A DNA stretch of 64,000 bases from assembly GCA_017436285.1 (NCBI GenBank), contig JAFSDL010000030.1, positions 49,088 to 113,087 on the forward strand. Direction: 5' to 3'. The notes under the pieces were generated by a model. It did no database searches. It saw only the letters and a program-made list of their open reading frames with translations, and was not told the origin of the DNA. Shown piece by piece: positions 61,915-64,000 of this stretch. Source of the stretch: Clostridia bacterium (GTDB taxonomy: Bacteria; Bacillota; Clostridia; Oscillospirales; Acutalibacteraceae). Within the stretch, counting starts at the first letter, position 1. Every line of letters begins with the position of its first letter. The translations under genes were made by a program, and so were the position numbers.

Positions 61915-61955
61915 GTGTGCAACAAGTTTCAAAACTTGTTGCACACTCTTTATGT
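61915..61955 (+). terminator. Terminator after the BspA-like gene
   Basis: GTGTGCAACAAGTTT (61915-61929) pairs perfectly with AAACTTGTTGCACAC (61932-61946); a T-rich tail follows. Confidence 0.9.
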
Positions 61956-61973
61956 TTTTATTTTAAAAATTAC

Positions 61974-62002
61974 TTGACAAAAGCACGTTACTCTGTTATA
62001 AT
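61974..62002 (+). promoter_or_regulatory. Consensus promoter of the SRP operon
   Basis: TTGACA (61974-61979), 17-bp spacer, TATAAT (61997-62002), perfect consensus. Confidence 0.88.
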
Positions 62003-62008
62003 GCACTC

Positions 62009-62032
62009 CTGTAAAGTTAAAGTTCTTTACAG
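62009..62032 (+). promoter_or_regulatory. 5'-terminal leader hairpin of the ylxM-ffh transcript
   Basis: CTGTAAAG (62009-62016) pairs with CTTTACAG (62025-62032) around an 8-nt loop. It starts about where transcription should begin, so the mRNA would open with a stem-loop. A stabilising or regulatory role is inference. Confidence 0.55.
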
Positions 62033-62055
62033 TGTGGTTTGAAAGGGGTGTCAAT

Positions 62056-62418
62056 GTGGCTAAAAATCTTGATGTTGTTTTGCTTGCGGATTTCTATGGT
62101 GAAATGCTTACAGAAAATCAACGCAAGTTCATTGAGTATTATTATAGCGACGACCTTTCACTTTCCGAAATAGCGCAGAATGAAGGCATTACAAGGCAGG
62201 GTGTCCGTGATGCAGTCAAAAGGGCAGAATCCCAACTTTATGATATGGAAAATAAATTGGGCTTTGCCGAGCGCGCAAGAAAAATCGCAGATGCTCTCAA
62301 TGTTGTTATGGAAAATGTTGAGGAAATCAATAAATATAATATGAATATTTCTCTCTCAAGAGAAGTGAATGATGCAGTTGTTAATATTAAATCTGCAATT
62401 ATTTCTCTTGACGAATAA
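62056..62418 (+). CDS. ylxM: YlxM/p13-like DNA-binding protein
   Basis: A 120-residue helix-turn-helix protein of the UPF0122/YlxM family, commonly placed before ffh. The HTH is NQRKFIEYYYSDDLSLSEIA with GITRQGVRDAVKRAE. The start is GTG at 62056 after GAAAGGGG. The family is thought to be linked to the signal recognition particle; its exact job is unresolved. Co-transcribed with ffh 30 bp downstream. Confidence 0.9.
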   Translation: MAKNLDVVLLADFYGEMLTENQRKFIEYYYSDDLSLSEIAQNEGITRQGVRDAVKRAESQLYDMENKLGFAERARKIADALNVVMENVEEINKYNMNISLSREVNDAVVNIKSAIISLDE

Positions 62419-62448
62419 TTATTTTACTCTGGTAAAGGAGGTTGCACC

Positions 62449-63837
62449 GTGGCTTTTGAAGGACTTTCAGACAGATTAGATAACGCCTTTAAAAAACTGA
62501 AAAGTAAGGGTAGCCTTACAGAATCCGATGTGCGCGACGCTATGCGCGAGGTGCGACTTGCACTTTTAGAGGCTGACGTTAACTATAAGGTCGCCAAGGA
62601 TTTTACTAATACAGTTACCGAGCGCGCAATTGGTGCAAAGGTTATGGAAAGCCTTACTCCTGCGCAGATGGTTATTAAAATTGTTAATGAAGAGCTTACC
62701 GCACTTATGGGAGGAACTCAGGCAAGACTTTCCACAGCAGCGCATCCCCCAACGGTTGTTATGATGTGCGGTCTTCAGGGTTCAGGTAAAACTACTCATA
62801 GTGCTAAAATCGCTCTCAGGCTTAAAGAGCAGGGTCACAGACCTCTTCTCGTTGCTTGTGACATTTATCGTCCTGCCGCTATCAAACAGCTTCAGGTGGT
62901 TGGTGAGCAGGTTGGTGTTCCCGTTTTTGAAATGGGTACTGAAAATCCCGTTAAAATTGCAAGAGAGGCTATTAAGCTTGCAAAGGATAACGGTTATGAC
63001 TATGTATTTCTTGATACTGCAGGTCGTCTTCATATTGATGAACAGCTTATGCAGGAGCTCAAGGATATAAAAGCAGAGGTTAAGCCCCACGAAATTCTTC
63101 TTGTTATCGACTCTATGCTTGGTCAGGATGCAGTTACCGTTGCTTCCTCATTCAATGAGGCTCTCGGTATTGATGGTCTTGTTCTCACAAAGCTTGATGG
63201 TGATACCCGAGGTGGCGCAGCCCTTTCCGCAAGAGCAGTTACAGGTAAGCCAATCAAGTTTATCGGTATCGGTGAAAAGCTCGGTGATTTAGATGTTTTC
63301 CACCCTGACCGAATGGCAAGCCGAATTCTCGGTATGGGTGATGTGCTTTCTCTTATTGAAAAGGCAGAAACCGCTCTTGATGAGAAAAAGGCAGAGCAGC
63401 TTGAAAAAAAGCTTCGTGAAAACAGAATTGACCTTAACGATATGCTTATGCAGTTTGAGGAAATGAAGAAAATGGGTCCTATGAAGGATATCATATCTCT
63501 CATTCCCGGGCTTAATAAGAAGGTTAAGGATACAGATGTTGACGATAAGCAGATTGATTATACAATGGCAATTATCCGTTCAATGACAATGAAGGAGCGC
63601 GAAAATCCAGATATAATCAATCCGTCAAGAAAAAGAAGAATTGCCGCAGGCTGTGGCTTGCAGGTTGAGGATGTTAACAGGCTCCTTAACCAATATCGCT
63701 CAATGCAAAAGCTTTATAAACAGCTTAACGGCAAGGGCTCAAAGAAAATGATGAAGCGTATGCAACGCATGGGTATGGGCGGAGGAATGCCCGGCGGTAT
63801 GGGTGGCATGGGTGGCATGGGTGGATTCCCAATGTAA
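62449..63837 (+). CDS. ffh: Signal recognition particle protein Ffh
   Basis: A 462-residue GTPase that targets nascent membrane proteins. N domain about 1-90; G domain with [19 protein letters not shown] and [10 protein letters not shown]; the methionine-rich M domain ([10 protein letters not shown], then a tail rich in GMGG repeats) binds 4.5S/6S RNA and signal peptides. The start is GTG at 62449 after TAAAGGAGG. A short hairpin (63842-63861) without a T-run lies between ffh and rpsP. Confidence 0.96.
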   Translation: MAFEGLSDRLDNAFKKLKSKGSLTESDVRDAMREVRLALLEADVNYKVAKDFTNTVTERAIGAKVMESLTPAQMVIKIVNEELTALMGGTQARLSTAAHPPTVVMMCGLQGSGKTTHSAKIALRLKEQGHRPLLVACDIYRPAAIKQLQVVGEQVGVPVFEMGTENPVKIAREAIKLAKDNGYDYVFLDTAGRLHIDEQLMQELKDIKAEVKPHEILLVIDSMLGQDAVTVASSFNEALGIDGLVLTKLDGDTRGGAALSARAVTGKPIKFIGIGEKLGDLDVFHPDRMASRILGMGDVLSLIEKAETALDEKKAEQLEKKLRENRIDLNDMLMQFEEMKKMGPMKDIISLIPGLNKKVKDTDVDDKQIDYTMAIIRSMTMKERENPDIINPSRKRRIAAGCGLQVEDVNRLLNQYRSMQKLYKQLNGKGSKKMMKRMQRMGMGGGMPGGMGGMGGMGGFPM

Positions 63838-63907
63838 GTCTTTAAACACAAATGTGTTTAATATAAATCAGTTTATTATTATATTTTACTTTTCGGAGGT
63901 AATTAAA

Positions 63908-64000
63908 ATGGCAGTAAAAATTCGTCTTCGCCGTATGGGCGCAAAGAAAGCACCTTTCTATCGTGTAGTTGTAGCTGATTCACGTTATCCTCGTGACGGC
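63908..64000 (+). CDS. rpsP: 30S ribosomal protein S16, start only
   Basis: The window ends inside this gene. The first 31 codons read [19 protein letters not shown] and onward to SRYPRDG, the typical S16 N-terminus. CGGAGGT lies 8 nt before the ATG. Placement after ffh is the common order in Firmicutes. Confidence 0.93.
   Translation, partial: MAVKIRLRRMGAKKAPFYRVVVADSRYPRDG

Overview
The window looks like a chromosome segment of an anaerobic, low-to-mid GC Firmicute of class Clostridia, most likely an Oscillospiraceae/Ruminococcaceae-type gut bacterium. The reasons are strong AGGAGG-type ribosome sites with frequent GTG/TTG starts, a fused clostridial-type PurL, a glycyl-radical enzyme with its activase, BspA-like surface proteins, and a type IV pilus operon without a true secretin. 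The species assignment is inference; no rRNA is present.

Layout. 1-1150: a REP-associated tyrosine transposase (RAYT) flanked by inverted copies of a two-palindrome repeat, with a 124-bp-period array downstream. 1177-3268: a small S26-like peptidase and a fused Wzz/BY-kinase, suggesting polysaccharide export. 3548-19630: an 11-gene type IV pilus operon (PilP-like, LysM/secretin-N-domain protein, PilT, PilC, PilM, PilN, PilO, PilB and three large prepilin-like proteins) closed by a strong terminator. 19691-26512, minus strand: a hypothetical protein, a DUF559 nuclease-like gene between inverted repeats, and a tight four-gene operon (GRE activase, glycyl-radical enzyme, FGGY kinase, mannose-6-phosphate-isomerase-like protein). 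26767-46795: a 20-kb de novo nucleotide supercluster with a PyrR-type leader and attenuator, then pyrC-carB-pyrK-pyrD-pyrF-pyrE-pyrB-pyrI running into purE-purF-like-purM-purN-purO-like-AICAR transformylase-purD-purL. 46854-51896, minus strand: two zinc-ribbon ABC exporter half-transporters around a DUF1854 protein. 52227-57134: a lipoyl-less E2 acyltransferase domain protein, a Gly-rich peptidoglycan-binding membrane protein, a YdjC/ChbG deacetylase, MntP and a membrane-anchored hydrolase. 57345-61907: a 1520-residue BspA-like secreted protein. 61974-64000: the SRP operon (ylxM, ffh, start of rpsP).

How the genes work together. PilB and PilT power pilus extension and retraction through PilC and the PilM/N/O/P-like platform. 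The LysM/secretin-N protein could guide the fibre through peptidoglycan in place of an outer-membrane secretin. The three prepilins could form a tip complex. The pyr genes make UMP and are probably controlled by PyrR-dependent attenuation. The pur genes make IMP, but with a PurF whose glutaminase half looks dead and with PurH split into two proteins.

Best candidates for undescribed biology: (1) the glycyl-radical enzyme/kinase/isomerase cassette, which has a Cys-x-Glu active site and an unusual glycyl loop; (2) the monoderm pilus with a peptidoglycan-anchored secretin-like protein, a giant prepilin and a prepilin ending in a CFI-box-like domain; (3) the DUF559 gene bounded by inverted repeats that also occur as solo copies inside the pyr operon; (4) the PurF homologue lacking the N-terminal nucleophile.
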